Source of the DNA: Archegozetes longisetosus
Lineage: Eukaryota > Arthropoda > Arachnida > Sarcoptiformes > Trhypochthoniidae
DNA length: 64,000 nt
Direction: 5' to 3'
Assembly (NCBI GenBank): GCA_018873245.2
Contig: JAEMBT020000009.1
Span: forward strand, 17,887,794 to 17,951,793
In this document: positions 26,666 through 37,932 of the stretch, piece after piece
How positions within the stretch are numbered: position 1 is the first letter of the stretch
How the letters are laid out: the number at the start of each line of letters is the position of its first letter
Made by a program: the position numbers and the translations under genes
Notes under the pieces: model-generated
Told to the model about the DNA's origin: nothing
Database searches by the model: none
The model's input: only the letters and a program-made list of their open reading frames with translations

Positions 26666-29600
26666 ATGGATTTAATCAAAATCATTAAAGTTAATCAAAA
26701 ATTAGGTGAGTTATTTCTTTACTTATGTCTTCTTTACTTCATATCTTTTAAGCTTCAAAACTCCTATTAGTCAATATATATTTGTCCATTTTTCTGTTCA
26801 TATTTCAACTAAGTATCAGATTGGATCAGTTTTAGATCAGAAATATGAGCTCAAATAACTCCATTAATTTTCAATAAATCAGTAATAAGTGAAAGTGGAT
26901 TCGACGTAATCTGGACTTTCCAACGAAACCACATGTTACGATTAAAGCTAATCAATGTACTATGATTGCTATAAACTTAGAACCAAAGTTACAAATATAG
27001 ACTTGATTGAAGTACTTTAAAGGAAAATATCGATTAAAGTGGTTGCTCAAACTTAGTTTCTCTGTCTGACAACTGAGACCATCAAAAGACCATCAAGTTA
27101 TGTAACTTGCATTTGATCAGACAGGAAAACAAACGTATCTTCTCCTTAAGTTATTACCTTTTTAATCGCTCAATATCTGCAAAATTAGGCAATCAATTTA
27201 GTTCAAGGATCAATTTAACATTCACTTCGTACCTAAAACTTTTCATTATTCTTAATTTTCTTAATGAACTCAAAACAAACTTATTCTCAAAAACATCTTT
27301 AGTTTTCATTAACACTTACGAAGCGTTAAGTATTATAATTGAAAATAAGATACTAAATACTTGCTGATGAATCTAGTACAAAAATATGAAATTAATTGTA
27401 TCTATTTAACGTAAAATGATTTTCAACTTAATCAAAATGAATTCTAAGAAATAGTGCTGCCCTTTCGATAAGTAATCTTAGCTCTACTTTTCTAAATCAG
27501 TATTTCTTTCAAAGCTTAATTGAGTCAATAACGATTAGGTTAGAAAAAGCATTCAAATTAGCATGCTTATTATTATTCTCAGATCAATTAAAACTTTTCA
27601 TTTTCAAGTTTAATTGAAAAGTTTTCAAGTTTGATCAAAAATATATTTATAACCCTTTAGCTATAAGTAATTAAATAACAGAATGATAAGATAAGAATTG
27701 AAGCAATATCCTATCAGAGCAATTACTGAAAAACATTCAGTCCACAAACACTTGAAGAATGAGATCAGTACATGAAAGATCACTTCTATCATATTCTGAA
27801 TGAATGAAAGTTATAAAGAGAAGTGTACTAAAGTACAATTTAAAGTGAATCAACATTCAATTGACATGATAAACAGATGAAAAGTGTACATCTTAAACGA
27901 ACAGAGAATGAAAAATTTCAAATTCAATATGACTGATAAGATATAATTTGTCATTTCCTATTTAGTTATGTCTCAAAAGCAGTTTAACATCAAAAATGTG
28001 CCCTGCATTGGTATTATCTGTGCGCTTATTTCTGTCATATTTTGGTCTACTGCAGGTCTTTGCGTTAAAATTTCTAAAGATGTCCACGCTTTAGAAGTAC
28101 TAACTATTAGGTATTTTATGTTTATTTATTTAATTTTACTGTTTTTAAATTTCAAATTAATCTTATAATTAATGAACTACCATATTAAAAGTTATGGTCA
28201 TTCACCATTTCATATGTCAAATTAGAGTAGTTGTCTCTAATTGGTTTAGTCGCGTCAGATATTTCTCACATTTGATTTATGTGTTTACCATTTTAACTGA
28301 TTTTAAGTGAAGTCTAACGAAGCTGCGTCTCCAGCAATTCGTTCACATTTTGACTAATCGTTTATTCTTTAGATATCTAAAAGTTTTCCAGTTTTGGCGA
28401 TTATTTTGACACAAGATATAGTTTGAACAATGATCTCATTGGAGTTTTTTAAATTTTGAGCTACATAACTAACGTTATTTTTGTAATTTAAGTACATCAA
28501 TAATTGCTAAAAGAGTTAAGCTTAACCAAATTTAAATGTAGGCAAAGTTAGTTAAACGACTTATTATTTCAAATATGAGGAACTTTTATTTCCAATTTTA
28601 ATGAGAGATAAATATTACATATTTGTGCGCTAAAAAACTACCCAAGCAAAATTGAAGGCTTTCTATAAATTAGATTCTGAATTTTAATGCTAAACATCGT
28701 GCAAATATCTGTTTTACGAAAGCTGATAGCAAGGCACTAATTGAATTGACGCGTCTAAGTTTCAAGACTGCTGCGCCTTTAGTTATTCAGATATGCGCGT
28801 CAATCGTCACAATATAGGTCCCGAAAACTGCCCAAATGTGTCCTAGTCAACGTTGTGTTGACTTCCTTTTGAGCTCATCCCAACTATACGTTTCAGATTT
28901 CAAGCCTATAAACAATCCAATATAATTGAGATAATTTATGAATCTTGAGATTTTGTTCATTAAACTTTATTGATATGAAAGGTTGCCAGAAATGTGTGAT
29001 TTCATTGACAACTTCTAAGGCATATTAGAATGAACTAAAAACAAGAGTGACTTAGAGTAGGACTTAAACTGGAACAAACGTATAGCTCTTGAACTTAATT
29101 TACTTAAGATCTACAATTCATACTGAAACCAAATCTTAACACTTTACGGACTATAAAGAAATTAGGATATTCTGTATTGGATTTTCTTAAGATATCTCTA
29201 ATAATTCAAAAATAAGTCATGAGTTTAAAGCTTAACCAAAAGTCAAGAGTTTAGGACAATCCGCGACCCATTTCAAAGCCGGATTCAATGATTAACAGGT
29301 GAACTAAACGGCCTAATATTTTTTAGGTATATTGCCGGTAAATAGTCTGCACGAGTGTTGTTATTGTTCTACTTTTCAAGAGAGAGTTCACTCTCTAAGA
29401 CTTATCAGTTTAACAATTCGTCAATTCAATCATTCTCCCGATTGAGATCATCAGCGGAACTAAGTTTTAGTTTTACCACAACTGTTTGCCCTCTTAAACA
29501 GTATAGATTTGCATATTCTAAATTAAACATTGTGGAAGATTATTCTAGTTAGAAATATAGATATAATGTATAGTCACTCATATCTTATTAGACTTATGTC

Positions 29601-30712
29601 TTGTTCAACTTATATCTTATTCTTCTTATAGCTCAATTCTGCACGCTTTTATTTATTGTCTGGTCATACTCTACAAGAAACAGCGATTTCTTGGGGAACC
29701 AAAAGAAAGAATACACTTAGTATTAAGGTTAGACTAGAAAAGCAATAAAACAAAACAATTGATTTCTAACAGATCTATAATCTAAAAGATGCATATTAGG
29801 CACTATATCAATGGCATGTCTCTACACATCGTATCGTCTCATACCATTAAGTGATGCCACAACTATTAGATTCACTGCACCTGTTTTTGTTAGTCTATTT
29901 GCTTTCATCATTCTTAGTGAACCGTTTGGTTTGATGCAGATTGTCAACGCTGCTATGACTATTACTGGTGTTTTAATCATTGGCAGACCTTCGTTTCTCT
30001 TCGACAACGATGTCGTTTATGAAAATGATACCATTATAGGTATTGTTTTGGCACTATGTTCTGCCATTTCAATAGCAATCTCGATGACAGTGATGAGAAA
30101 GTTACAAAAGACTCCATCGGCAGTTGTTATATTCTGGTTTTCTATATCAAGTGTTATATTAGGCGTAATTTCACTTTGTATACTTGATCAATTGAAATTA
30201 CCAACTAAAGCTACCTTATGGCTCATCATTTTAGTAACTGGTAATGTCAGATTAACTTTGTTTTTGTTTATTTTAATACTTGTAAAGTGTTACTAATTAG
30301 TGTAAGCTTTCGTCTAATTTTGTCCAAAAATCAGTTTTATATCACATTAAGATTTTCAAACATATGACTTTGTTTCAATATAGCAATTTCAGGAGCATTG
30401 GACCAACTATTCATCACATTAGCACTAAAACTAGAAGATGCTGGACCAATATCAGTAATACGAGCACTATGTGTAGTAATCAGTTTTGTGTTTTCCGCGA
30501 CTATATTAGATGAAAAGATTCTATGGACTAGTTTCTTAGGTGGTGCTTTGATATTTTTTTCAATTGTAATTTTGGGAATTTCTAAGTGGTATCAAGACTA
30601 TAAACATGATAAACAAATTGTCAAACCAAATAATTGTGAAGAACCAAATAATAATGATAAAATAATGAACTTTTGTTTTTATTATAATAATAATGAGAGT
30701 AATAGATATTAG
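26666..30712 (+). CDS. SLC35G-like EamA-fold transporter
   Basis: Core exons 27968-28110, 29632-29727, 29789-30240 and 30393-30712 splice in frame to 336 aa with about ten membrane segments in two EamA halves. The order of segments recalls SLC35G1: CALISVIFWSTAGLCVKISK near the start, the Y-A/S-Y...PLSDATTIRFTAPVFVSLFA block at about residue 95-120, a GVLIIGRPSFLF loop, and DEKILWTSFLGGALIF near the end. The tail is polar and Asn-rich. SLC35G proteins are poorly characterised membrane transporters of the drug/metabolite superfamily. An ATG at 26666 opens a 40-nt exon ending in TTAG|GTGAGT that joins in phase to the acceptor just before 27966, adding 14 residues ahead of the 27968 ATG. I include it as probable, because either ATG could be used. 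The introns after the first two exons are long (1,260 and 1,521 bp), unlike the rest of the region. Confidence 0.85.
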
Positions 30713-32444
30713 ATTTGTTTGAAAGATCAAACAAATCTAATAGAAGTAGATGAGATGTTGTGTCGCCTAAAAAACATAACGACTCAGTTTATGACGAAAA
30801 TATTCCATATTTTATAGTTGAACTTGTATAGATTATATAGTTGATATACTAAAATCAAAACTATTTTATCCAATTGATTTATATAAATCAAAAATATATT
30901 CAACTCGAATAAATTGTCATAAGATTGCGAAACGAATACAATTATATTTATAATAATATATTAAAGTAATATTAAATAGATTGAGATATAATCAATAATA
31001 TTAATTTATTACAGAATACATCTAATTTATATTGATAATCTGTCAATTTGTATTTCCTCAATTAGTCACTTATACCAATTATCGTCATTTAATCGTTCAT
31101 CTCACATTGTCAATAAAACATATTGTCATTTTATCTAATATTTCTGTTTATATAACTGTTATAAGTGTATTTGTACTTGGTAGATTCATATTGGGTATGT
31201 TCACTAGTTTTCACAAATTTTCAAGTTTACTTCTCATAGTATTACTCAGATTAAAAAAGTTGCTTTGTCATTTTTCAAACTATGTATTGAGGACTTGAAG
31301 CTACAAATGGTAGAAATATAAAAGCTAGTTAACTAAATACAGTCCGTTTTTTTAAAGCTAAACTCAGATTTTACAGTTAATATTTGTTGCTTTTGGAAAT
31401 GTGAGTCAAAAGTGAAATCGATTACTCATTCACTCAAATTTGAATGTTTCAAAATAAACCTTTAATAATGAACTATAATCTTACAAAGTATTTGAGAACT
31501 GTAATCCTACAAAGTAGTTTAGATATGTAAAATTAAATTTGATTCAATTCTAAGAATAGTTGCATTGGTCGGCCCAGTTTTACCAAATTTTTCAAAAAAA
31601 TTCAGCTCTAACCTTATCACAATATTTAGTTAATAAATGAGTTTTCAAAACAAAAATCTCTCTTTTGTTGTGAGCATTAATTTTTATGATTAAAGGTGTT
31701 TTTAATTCAAAATGAATGACTAAGTGATTAAATTTTGTTTTATATGTTTTAAACTTACTCATTAGTAAGTTCTGATTTATGAGTAATTATAAAGAAAAAT
31801 TGTTATAAGGATTTGAGTTTAGTTTAAAAAACGGACAGTACTTAACTCAAATCATACAAAATCGACAAACATTTAGAAACTAAATTTTCAGTACAAACTA
31901 TCGGAATTTTTTAATTTGACTATTTTTCATTTATTACTAATAAAATAGAATTGTTCAAACATTTCACAATTGATTAATTGAAACGTATATGAGTGTAGAG
32001 TGATAGTATGGTTCATATCATACAACATAACGTATAAAACATAGATTAGTATGAAAATACATGATAAGAGATTTGCAATTTTAAAACATTCTTATAGAAA
32101 ACTTTTATGCAAAATCATTAGTTTTATGATCACTTATAATTGATTGGGACCAACGAGAGAAGGAATCTTTTAAAAGTAAATGCTTCAGTCAATAATACAC
32201 CACCTGATAAATAGAAAAATTGGATCAACACAAAACGGCAACGCTTTAATAGCTAAGACTAACAAACACATCCTTTCATATGAAACTATAATCTCTTGTG
32301 ATCAAACCGGGTATCGATCTTAAGCAAATCTTCAAGACTATGGGTGATTTAGAGTTGGCTATAATTGTGAGGATTATGTCTCAAACAAAGGATTAGTCTT
32401 TGTAGTAAATGCGACCACAAAACGTGGCATGACGAATTTAGAAT
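30713..32444. other. Intergenic region with one inverted-repeat element
   Basis: No supportable gene. A TA-flanked inverted-repeat element occupies 31340-31838. Short plus-strand frames near 31032-31298 are low-complexity and hydrophobic, and are not considered coding. Confidence 0.5.
31340..31838. mobile_element. Non-autonomous Tc1/mariner-type MITE
   Basis: The ends are inverted repeats. The left end begins CAGTCCGTTTTTTTAAAGC and the right end, reverse-complemented, begins CTGTCCGTTTTTTAAAC; both continue CTAAACTCA, about 28 bp in all with few mismatches. Each side is flanked by TA (31338-31339 and 31839-31840), the target duplication of Tc1/mariner elements, whose termini typically begin CAGT. 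The 499-bp interior has no coding frame, so it is a deletion derivative or MITE moved in trans. Confidence 0.85.
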
Positions 32445-32505
32445 ATATCAAGCATTAAAGTCGAAAAGTACTTCTCTACTTGTTTGAAAAAGCAAAAGGG
32501 CTTAT
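32445..32505 (+). repeat. Left arm of a ~61-bp inverted repeat
   Basis: Matches 35465-35525 in inverse orientation, sharing AAGTCGAAAAGTACTTCT and, further in, the GGCTTAT end with small gaps. The two arms bracket the decayed transposase gene. They may be subterminal repeats of that element, or two copies of a different eroded element in opposite orientation. Confidence 0.65.
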
Positions 32506-32791
32506 AATTACATTTTAAACTTTATTCAGCGTTTGACTCAATACAAAGTTAACCGAATACTGACTTCAACTTAATTATTCCATATTTGTCAGAGTTTACA
32601 CATTAAAAGTTTATATCATTGAGTTTTGAGTTTAAGAAATATTTATTGAGTTAATAAGCAGGAAACTTCATATTTACTGCACATTAAATATAATCAAAAA
32701 AAATTTGTTGTCAAAAATCACAAATTTATACATCTGACACAGTTTAACAATTAAAATTTACCTATTTTTTAGTTTTTTATTACATTTTGAC

Positions 32792-35290
32792 TCATTTCTT
32801 AATTTTTTTATTGTTTTTATCGAACAGATCGTGTAATAATTTCTGACTTGTTGTGCAAGAATTATCGTCCAAACTGTATAGTGTATCATAAAATTTTGAA
32901 TTGACTGTTTTAGGAACGTATTCAAGAATCTTATAAATGTCCAAAAGCTTTTCGCGAGATATAGGCAGAGGTTTTTCATACGCGAGATCAATATCATTAA
33001 AAATATTATCAAAGTTTGTAAAGTCGGTGTTTGGTTTGAAAATTTCCAATTCTTGTTCACAATTTTCACTTAACGAAAAAGAAATTTTAATATCTTTTCG
33101 AGTGAACTCTATTTTTCTTACATTCTTACAATGATTTATCTGAGTTTTCACAATTTTACTCAACTTTTCCTTATATTTATAAACTTTTACAACTTTATTA
33201 TTAGAATGAGAGTCATAAGAATTTGAATAATTTACTGAAATCACTTCGAAGGGGTTTCAATGCCCATTTTTTAATAATTCGTTCATATTCTGAGGGAGAA
33301 TAAACTTTTTCATAATGTTTTTATTGCCTTCAATCCGTCCAAAATCTCCATCTATTTCCATACGTGAGTGACCAGGATTTGGATAATAGATAATAATTTT
33401 ATTGTGATATGCTTATAAAATGCCCATAAGAACTTGTTTTTATTTTGAGAAAAACAATTATCCGAAAAAATATGCAAAATCTTCACATCACTACTCAAAG
33501 TATTATTAATATAGTAATTAATGAACGAAATAACTTCATTGGAACCCTTTTTTGCAAAATTCTCAGGATACAAATACATAACCGCTTTATTTGATTTCAA
33601 GTCATGTATTCCAAAATTATAACAATAAAATTTTCGTAAATAATACTCGACTGAAACGTTAGTCTTAGGCAATTGAAGATTTTTTTGAAAATCGTAGGAA
33701 ATTGCAGCTTGCGTTATATTGTTTAAAAGCTTATTTTTGATCTCGTTTTTATAATAATAAAACTTTTGAGCCTCATTTTCATGCAACAGTAGTTCTTTTT
33801 TTATCTCATTCATTGATTCAATTTCTTTGTCTTTCTGGTAATTAATGATTTGAATTCTCAATTTGTCACAAACTTCGCATATATCAACTCTTGGCTTTTT
33901 AATAGATATCTCATAAGTTTTGAATATTTGAGAAAACATTGTATACGAAACATCAATTTTGTGTTCTGGATATAAATCTAAAAAAAGTCTATAGATATTA
34001 GCGACGCTCCCGAATTCAGTTGATAAATATTTTTGTTTTTATTTTCCCCATAATGTGTTTGCTCAGTCGGTAGTGATATTATTAGGTCTTTTACATCTTC
34101 ACGTGCTATATAAGGTGTTTTATTAGGTCTAGAATTATGTTTGCCTCTCATATCATTAGAATTCATACGATTTTTTAATATCTTTCGTCTTAAGGCACTT
34201 ATTTTGATGCCGAGAATTCCCAAAAATACTTTTTGACAGACTTTAACTCGACTAACGTTATTGTGAAGCTAAGAATTATAATTATAATTAAACTTAAAAT
34301 ATCCTAGTTATCAAATAATTTTCAAAAACTAAAATTTCTGTATGTAGAGGGTTTAACAAAATCTTTTGCAAGGGGGTACGGCAAAAGACTATCGATGATA
34401 TAAGCAAATTAACGTACTATTTCTGAAATACAATCAAAAGGGAAATAACTCATGCAGTTAAAATTCAAAATAAAAATTTTGAAACTTGCTCTTCAAGACA
34501 CATCTCGACTTAATATTAGCTGACCATATAGCGTGAATACAAATAAGATTTTTATTTCAACATGTTTTTATAATTATTGATACCCTCTGTAATGGTCGGG
34601 ACATATGATAATGAAAACCCCCGCTTAATTGATACAGAATCACTTGAACGCTGCTTTTATAGTATCAAAAAAGGCTTAAAGATGTATTTTACGAAAACGG
34701 TGGCTATACCGAATATTAAACTTGTAGCTTTTATTCTCGTCTTCATAACATATTTAATAAAATTCACTTCAAAATTATAGATTAAGTACTTTTGCTGTAC
34801 CCCTTTGCAAAAGATCTTGTTGAACCCTGTACATGAAAAAATTCAAAACTTCAACAAGATTTTATTCAAATCAAAATGTTGAAAAATTTATATCTTCTAA
34901 GCTATACAATACTTTATAAATAGAATTTTTATCTCATTTTTCTCTGATTGGGTCTCAATGATATACTCAAATTTCTGAATCTTCTTTCCAGTATTTGTGA
35001 CTGGAATTACCATAGATTTGAGAAAAAAGTATTGCTGCTCATGACTTTTTAATGAATTACAACGATTAAAAAACTGTCGTTTTTGTTCATCACTCAGAAT
35101 TGTTTTACATTTTATTTCACAACTACAATCAATATTATTGGTTTGATTCTCGCGGGAATAATTTTTCCAGATTTATGAGCAAAATGTTGTTTATCTTCCA
35201 ATATAGCGGCTTTAATTTGAATTTTTTTAGAGATCTTTTTTAGGCTTCATTTTACTTTTCAGTTCTCTAAGATATTTAACACGTTTTAAA
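32792..35290 (-). pseudogene. Decayed DDE-type transposase-like gene
   Basis: Read on the minus strand, fragments in family order are visible. There is a Cys-rich N-terminal piece (CSCEIKCKTILSDEQKRQFF, about 34920-35130). A RGKHNSRPNKTP...HYGENKN segment follows at 33978-34223. A C-x-x-C piece with long helices leads into IFSDNCFSQNKNKFLWAF at 33352-33939. The C-terminal end LPISREKLLDIYKILEYVP...FYDTLYSL lies at 32792-33244. I recognise this architecture from many uncharacterised arthropod and cnidarian proteins with a DDE-like core, usually called transposon-derived; I cannot name the superfamily with certainty. The pieces lie in several frames with stops between, and a MITE (34347-34829) sits inside the gene, so it is inactive. 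Confidence 0.7.
34347..34829. mobile_element. Inverted-repeat element (MITE) nested in the transposase relic
   Basis: The left terminus is GAGGGTTTAACAAAATCTTT and the right one, reverse-complemented, is CAGGGTTCAACAAGATCTTT. The match continues through TGCAA, GGGGTAC and GCAAAAG for roughly 43 bp with about five mismatches. TA flanks both ends (34345-34346 and 34830-34831). The 483-bp interior has a short low-complexity frame only. The element separates N-terminal from middle parts of the host transposase relic, so it inserted into an older element. Confidence 0.8.
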
Positions 35291-35464
35291 GGACTAAATA
35301 AATGTTTAAGAAAGTATTTTGTGTTGGTATTTAATCTATAAAATGTACAAACTATGATTCAATTTTTTAAAAACTTTTCTTACGTAAAAGTTCGTTGTCA
35401 TTAATGTCTTAATGACTAAATATGTTATATTAGTTTTCGGTTTTACCTTATCTTCTACTATCTA

Positions 35465-35525
35465 ATAAGCCTTTTTGTTTTCAAAAGTCAAGCAAGAAGT
35501 ACTTTTCGACTTTTATGCTTGATAT
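35465..35525 (-). repeat. Right arm of a ~61-bp inverted repeat
   Basis: Inverse partner of 32445-32505. Translating both arms in matching frames gives a shared stretch around IKH-x-SRKVLL, so the similarity may be coding in origin, and not necessarily a classical terminal repeat. Confidence 0.6.
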
Positions 35526-36453
35526 GTTTAAGTATTTCAGCCTTAGAAGAAAAGGTGTTGCACTGAGCATCAAATGCTAGCTACTTATTTGAAAATTAAC
35601 TTTATGAGTAAGTCGAAAGATGTGCAAGTTTTAATGTAAAATCGACTAAAGGATTCACTCAATTGAGGAAACATTCAGAAATGAGTCTTTCAGTGGCACG
35701 TTGCAAAATCTATAATAACTATAATATGAGCTCTGCGTCATCCAAAAAGTAGAGGATTTACTAGACTCAAAAAGTAAATGATTTTCTTGAGCCTGATATA
35801 ATCCTGAAAATGTTTGAGAGAAAGCAGATTTAGATACAAAATTGGCCAATCAAATTTGCTTATATTTGAAGATTTTCACAAACTTTCGAATGCTTAATCT
35901 TTCAAAACTATTTTCACTGTCTGCAGATAATATTACAATAAGTTGTCATTATTATCTTCTAAAGGCTTTCAGAACTGTGTTTCAAAACTAATGACCGATT
36001 GACTGAGACACGCGCCAGAAACTAGTAAAACGGGCTATCTGAAAGACAGGACTTCAGTAGTGGACTCACAGCTCAAAGTTATTAGTCTTCACAGATTAGG
36101 AGTTTGTGTGACTCATCCGTTATGCCTAATATCGTTTCCGCATTTACTAATGTGCCAACTATTATGATTACTCAAAGATGAGATCAATTTGTTTATCAAT
36201 ATTATGATTAGAGCATTGAACGATATGCATTTACCCATAAACTACGTGTGAAATGCTTAAAGATTACTTTCCCTCTAAATTTATTCTTTATATCAATCTT
36301 ATTAAAGCCTATTAAGACTTTAACAGATGATTAGTCAATGATTGACGTAATTTGTGTGAACCATTCCATGAATTATGTTTTTGTTTACAGTATGTGAAAA
36401 ATGGAAAAAATGCTAAGATGTCTCAAATAATTTATGAATAAATGCATACCCTT
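35526..36453. other. Intergenic region
   Basis: No gene, repeat or element that I can support between the transposase relic and the SINE insertion. Confidence 0.5.
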
Positions 36454-36468
36454 CAATGCTTTAATTAT

Positions 36469-36810
36469 ACCAAAGTCTGTTGGCGTAGTGGTCAAGACGC
36501 TGACAGAGTAACCCTTGGGGAGCGGGTTCGAATCCCGCTGTGGCGTACTGCTTCCTTCTATCCAGGTAACACTGGACCGAGAGGGAAGAGAAGGCTCAGG
36601 GGGATCTTCGATGACCGCGGTCCTATCCTAAACCGAGGGACGTAACTCGGTAGAGTCTGGTCTCTGAGACTACCAGACGACAGACTCGGAGGGCTCAGGT
36701 GTGTCCTCTTAAAACTGTGACACCATCCTCGCGGCAATACCATTGAGTACAAGTGGCGACCCCTGGCCTTAGTTGTGGGCTGGGCTGTGCAGGGGGAACA
36801 ACAACAACAA
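36469..36810 (+). mobile_element. tRNA-derived SINE with (CAA)n tail
   Basis: The insert is much more GC-rich than its surroundings. It opens with a tRNA-like head: A box TGGCGTAGTGG at 36481-36491 and a perfect B box GGTTCGAATCC at 36525-36535 inside a GCGGG/CCCGC T-arm stem (36522-36538). A roughly 240-bp unrelated body follows, and the element ends in a short ACAACAACAA tract. It is flanked by a perfect 15-bp direct repeat, CAATGCTTTAATTAT, at 36454-36468 and 36811-36825. Pol III boxes, simple-repeat tail and a long target duplication are the hallmarks of a SINE moved by LINE machinery. No acceptor stem pairs well, so it is not a functional tRNA gene. The intact duplication suggests recent insertion. 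Confidence 0.92.
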
Positions 36811-36825
36811 CAATGCTTTAATTAT

Positions 36826-37932
36826 GATACAAGCGATTGAAAGTAGTTTCAAGTGCATTGAACTTTCTAAAGTTCCTTAAATACCATCGTTATCTGGTCT
36901 CAGCAAATATTGAGCAAGATTGATCTTATATTTATTGAACTATAATTTTCAGATTTGAATTATCACTACGGTTGTCCATAATGGCTATGTAAAGGAGAAA
37001 CAATTCTTAGTTTGTATAAAAATTAGATCATTTACTTCAAAAATTCTATCTTCAATCTAAAAAGTGATTACTGATAGCAATACAACCAATAAAAAAGTCA
37101 TGATAAATAAGCACATAGTGTAGTGAACTGTTGCTAGCAATGCTAATTTATATGGATACAACTCTAAGCTTCAAATAGACATTCAATGCAAGGATCTATT
37201 GTGAAATTCGCTAGATCACATTTTACTCATAACACAACAATTTTGAATAGAATGTTAGCGCATTAAGTGAGATTTATGAATATCTTGCAAATAGACATTC
37301 ACCAAAAATACTGTTCTATTTACTAGAGTATAACTCTAACAAACCATATGAAGTTGATCTAATAGAAAAAAATAATGCACTTGACTTCGTAATTATCGTA
37401 CCTCTCTCTATTTATTGATTATTCAAACAAAGTATACCATAATTACAAAATCATCTTTTAATCATAATATTAACGGCTCATATACAATTAACCTAATATG
37501 TACATTATAATAGTTAAGTAGTTTAAGTTTTGTTTTGCTAGCTATATTTTTTTGATAGAACATCATTTTTAAGTCAAATTTAAATATTTACTTCAACTAA
37601 AAATTATATAATATTAATAAAAATATAAAAAGTGTAGAACTACACGAGTCAGCAATTGTTTTAAAATAACGATCGACCGAGAGAGAGAGAGAAAATAAAA
37701 ATTATTATTATTATTATTATTATTAATAACAGATTAATGGTCGGAGGCAACACGTGGTACAACGTGGTACATCAACTAAATCGATAATACAAACGTTGCA
37801 TAATGTTTAGAGTATTGTCAAGTTTATTTTATTTTCAATGTGTATAGGTTTGCATTAACACGAATTTTCCTTCTCTATTATCTTTCTCTTAATTCTCTTA
37901 TCAAAACTGATCAAAAGTCATTCTTTTAAATA
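36826..37932. other. Intergenic region upstream of the four-module gene
   Basis: No coding frame. Near its end are an AG-dinucleotide run and an ATT-trinucleotide run (about 37679-37726). The stretch just upstream of 37933 should hold the promoter, but I see no clear TATA box. Confidence 0.5.
37679..37726. repeat. (AG)n and (ATT)n microsatellites
   Basis: A short run of AG dinucleotides is followed after a few bases by about nine ATT units. Seen directly. Confidence 0.9.

Noticed and set aside
36479-36550. Possible tRNA gene
   Set aside because: The A and B boxes are good, but no acceptor stem pairs and the sequence continues into a body, CAA tail and target duplication: it is the head of a SINE.
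36442-36752. Open frames on both strands inside the SINE
   Set aside because: They arise from the GC-rich SINE body, where stop codons are rarer, and show no protein-like motif.
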